Of a stretch of 15,575 nt of DNA, positions 14,126 through 15,575 are shown piece after piece. The position numbers and the translations under genes were made by a program. The DNA lies in the NCBI GenBank assembly GCA_017414585.1, contig JAFQLN010000054.1, positions 1 to 15,575 of the forward strand, read 5' to 3'. The notes beneath the pieces were generated by a model. The model saw only the letters and a program-made list of their open reading frames with translations, did no database searches and had not been told where the DNA came from. Source of the stretch: Clostridia bacterium (GTDB lineage: Bacteria; Bacillota_A; Clostridia; Oscillospirales; CAG-272). Position 1 is the first letter of the stretch. Every line of letters begins with the position of its first letter.

Positions 14126-15379
14126 TCACGGGTAAATCGGCAGTACATCACCGCTAGCTGTATCCAGTCTCAAATAATACAGCTTAGCAAAAGCGCCGCC
14201 TGCCTCCGGATGGACATCATATGATGTATAAATCACATATCTGCCGTCCACCACCGCCGCTACATCAATATACAGTGCATCCTCCGGCACAGGCGGATTT
14301 TCAATGATCTCCGTATCTCCGCTCATCATATCTTTTTTTGCGACAACCACACCGACCTGTCTGCCTTTTATCACCCCGCGCTCTTCCCATTGCTCTTCCA
14401 GAATTTCCTTCGTCCAGATAAATCCGCTGTCATAATAAAGAATCGCGTCATTGCTCCTGATGATATGTGTTTCGGCTTTCTCTCCTGTGTATACGAGAAA
14501 CATGGCACCCTCATACGGCAGCCAATACCCGCCGGGATCATCAACCGCCTTTTCGTAACACGGAATAACCACGGGATTCCGATTACAAAGATCCGTTCGC
14601 ACGACATCATCATTTCCTACATTTTCCCAGAAAGGGCTTTCGTTGAAAAAACCGTAATAATTCCAGATATACCCGTCACGGACAATCAGTTCCGTATATC
14701 CCATGTAAAGCCCGAGATCCTCTGCACTGCCTTTTCCGTCACTTCGGATTCTGAACAGTCTTGTCTCTGTAACCGTATCTCCGTCCTCATCCTTCTTTTC
14801 CGTACCGTCGTCATACACCGGAGCCTCGCTGTAATAATAAATCCATCCGTCGGAAAGGGCGATATCAATACTAAAGGGATTGCTGAAAAAATCATTATGA
14901 TTCACCAGCTCCGTCAGTTTTCCCGACGGAATATGATAAGCATTCAACCCCAGCGCCGGCGCGTCCATTTTCTTCATTTTATCAGCGGTATGATCATATA
15001 CATCAACCACCGTGTGCTGATTGCTGAGCAGAAAAATGTTTTCTCCGTCCGAAACCACATCTCCGTAAATAAAGCTGCTGCAGTAATACGGGCATGAAAC
15101 CTCATGAAGATGCGAACAAAGCTGATCAGTACACAAAAGCGTGCTTCTCAGTGAATACGGATTCACGCGGCAGGTCCATGTATTACCGTCAAAATCGAAA
15201 TCAAGATACAGATAATCCGACGAAGGATCAAAATCTGCGGGCACTTCGTCATCCAGCCATGTATATTCATATACTTTTTCTTCAGGAATATATGTATATT
15301 CCGGCAATTCATGAATCGGCACACCCGCATCACAGGCACAAAGAAAAAAAGCAATGATCACAATCCACAATTGTTTCAT
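14126..15379 (-). CDS. Predicted lipoprotein, beta-propeller-like (DUF5050-type)
   Basis: This 417-aa protein has a short hydrophobic signal (residues 3-13) and the lipobox LCAC with lipidated C16, so it is likely anchored on the outer face of the membrane. The rest is rich in Y, D, W and G, with recurring units of the kind ...GWIYYYS..., RDGYIWNYYG and LFRIRSDGKG, typical of DUF5050-like propellers in Clostridia. Near the N-terminus is a cysteine/histidine cluster: C83, C88, H90, H92, C96, C100 (within LLCTDQLCSHLHEVSCPYYC), a layout I have seen as CxDPxCxH...CP in clostridial lipoproteins. Its function is unknown; binding or sensing outside the cell is plausible. GGGGTG lies about 4-6 nt before the ATG. 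It is a single-gene unit with its own promoter and terminator. Confidence 0.8.
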   Translation of the reverse strand: MKQLWIVIIAFFLCACDAGVPIHELPEYTYIPEEKVYEYTWLDDEVPADFDPSSDYLYLDFDFDGNTWTCRVNPYSLRSTLLCTDQLCSHLHEVSCPYYCSSFIYGDVVSDGENIFLLSNQHTVVDVYDHTADKMKKMDAPALGLNAYHIPSGKLTELVNHNDFFSNPFSIDIALSDGWIYYYSEAPVYDDGTEKKDEDGDTVTETRLFRIRSDGKGSAEDLGLYMGYTELIVRDGYIWNYYGFFNESPFWENVGNDDVVRTDLCNRNPVVIPCYEKAVDDPGGYWLPYEGAMFLVYTGEKAETHIIRSNDAILYYDSGFIWTKEILEEQWEERGVIKGRQVGVVVAKKDMMSGDTEIIENPPVPEDALYIDVAAVVDGRYVIYTSYDVHPEAGGAFAKLYYLRLDTASGDVLPIYP

Positions 15380-15411
15380 AATACACCCCGCACTTTTCTT
15401 TACTTATGTAG

Positions 15412-15440
15412 ATTATACCACACAACTCTTCTTCTGTCAA
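15412..15440 (-). promoter_or_regulatory. Consensus SigA promoter of the lipoprotein gene
   Basis: On the minus strand TTGACA (15440-15435), a 17-nt spacer and TATAAT (15417-15412), preceded by TGG (extended -10). Both hexamers are perfect; the ATG is 32 nt past the -10 box. Confidence 0.9.
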
Positions 15441-15443
15441 GCA

Positions 15444-15492
15444 AAAATCCCACCCGCCCGACGGTTCTGCACCATCCAGCAAGTGGGATTTT
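15444..15492 (-). terminator. Terminator of a minus-strand gene beyond the right edge
   Basis: AAAATCCCAC (15444-15453) pairs with GTGGGATTTT (15483-15492) around a 29-nt loop. Read on the minus strand it ends in TTTTT just before the lipoprotein promoter, so it most likely ends transcription from a gene to the right of the window. The loop is long, so the call is moderate. Confidence 0.55.
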
Positions 15493-15543
15493 CTATATCC
15501 TATCAGAAAGCGCACAAAACTGCACAATCCACTCCCCTGCCCC

Positions 15544-15575
15544 AGTATAAAAGTTTTGAGGGAGGGGCGCGGGGA
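15544..15575 (+). repeat. Start of a second dispersed repeat copy, cut by the window edge
   Basis: AGTATAAAAGTTTTG (15544-15558) is identical to 5616-5630, followed by a G-rich run (AGGGAGGGGCGCGGGGA) that differs from the first copy. No gene is visible between 15380 and the right edge. Confidence 0.5.

Overview
The window looks like chromosome of a Bacillota (Firmicutes) bacterium of class Clostridia, probably a gut Oscillospiraceae/Ruminococcaceae-type organism. The clues are an IspH fused to ribosomal protein S1, the cmk-plsC-ispH gene order, a long-form HPF, a YtvI-type AI-2E membrane protein, SigA promoters with 17-nt spacers and AGGAGG-type ribosome binding sites. Base composition is around 50% GC by eye, except for one AT-richer gene at 8036-10072. 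No tRNA, rRNA, CRISPR array or insertion-sequence transposase is visible.

Layout. (1) 1-5469, minus strand: a tightly coupled five-gene operon read right to left: RpiR regulator, HI0933/YhiN-type flavoprotein, cytidylate kinase, acylglycerophosphate acyltransferase, and an IspH-S1 fusion cut off by the left edge. Three of the four junctions are 4-nt ATGA overlaps. (2) 5470-5865: the operon promoter, a strongly structured repeat with nearly perfect inverted ends, and the terminator of the next gene. (3) 5866-6408 minus: hpf, the ribosome hibernation factor. (4) 6744-8008 plus: a consensus promoter, a leader with competing hairpins, asd, and a bidirectional terminator. (5) 8036-10072 minus: one long gene encoding a HaeIII-like cytosine-C5 methyltransferase fused to a HaeIII-family restriction endonuclease, with its own consensus promoter. 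(6) 10150-11220 minus: an AI-2E/YtvI-like membrane protein, divergent from (7) 11413-12801 plus: a MetH-activation-domain protein and a cyclophilin lipoprotein. (8) 12889-14055 plus: a two-gene unit with an operator-like palindrome over its -35 box, encoding an unrecognised 187-aa protein and an ArsR/DUF2087 regulator. (9) 14126-15379 minus: a beta-propeller-like lipoprotein with its own promoter. The right edge starts another copy of the dispersed repeat.

The most interesting item is the single-chain restriction-modification enzyme. The methyltransferase half, including its target-recognition region, resembles M.HaeIII closely enough to predict the target GGCC. By manual scan GGCC occurs only three times in the 15,575 bases, whereas CCGG, of identical composition, is common. 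This fits long-term restriction pressure at that site. Other points worth checking are a ribosome binding site and ATG inside the ispH-rpsA fusion, the structured repeat, and the palindrome over the promoter of the ArsR pair.
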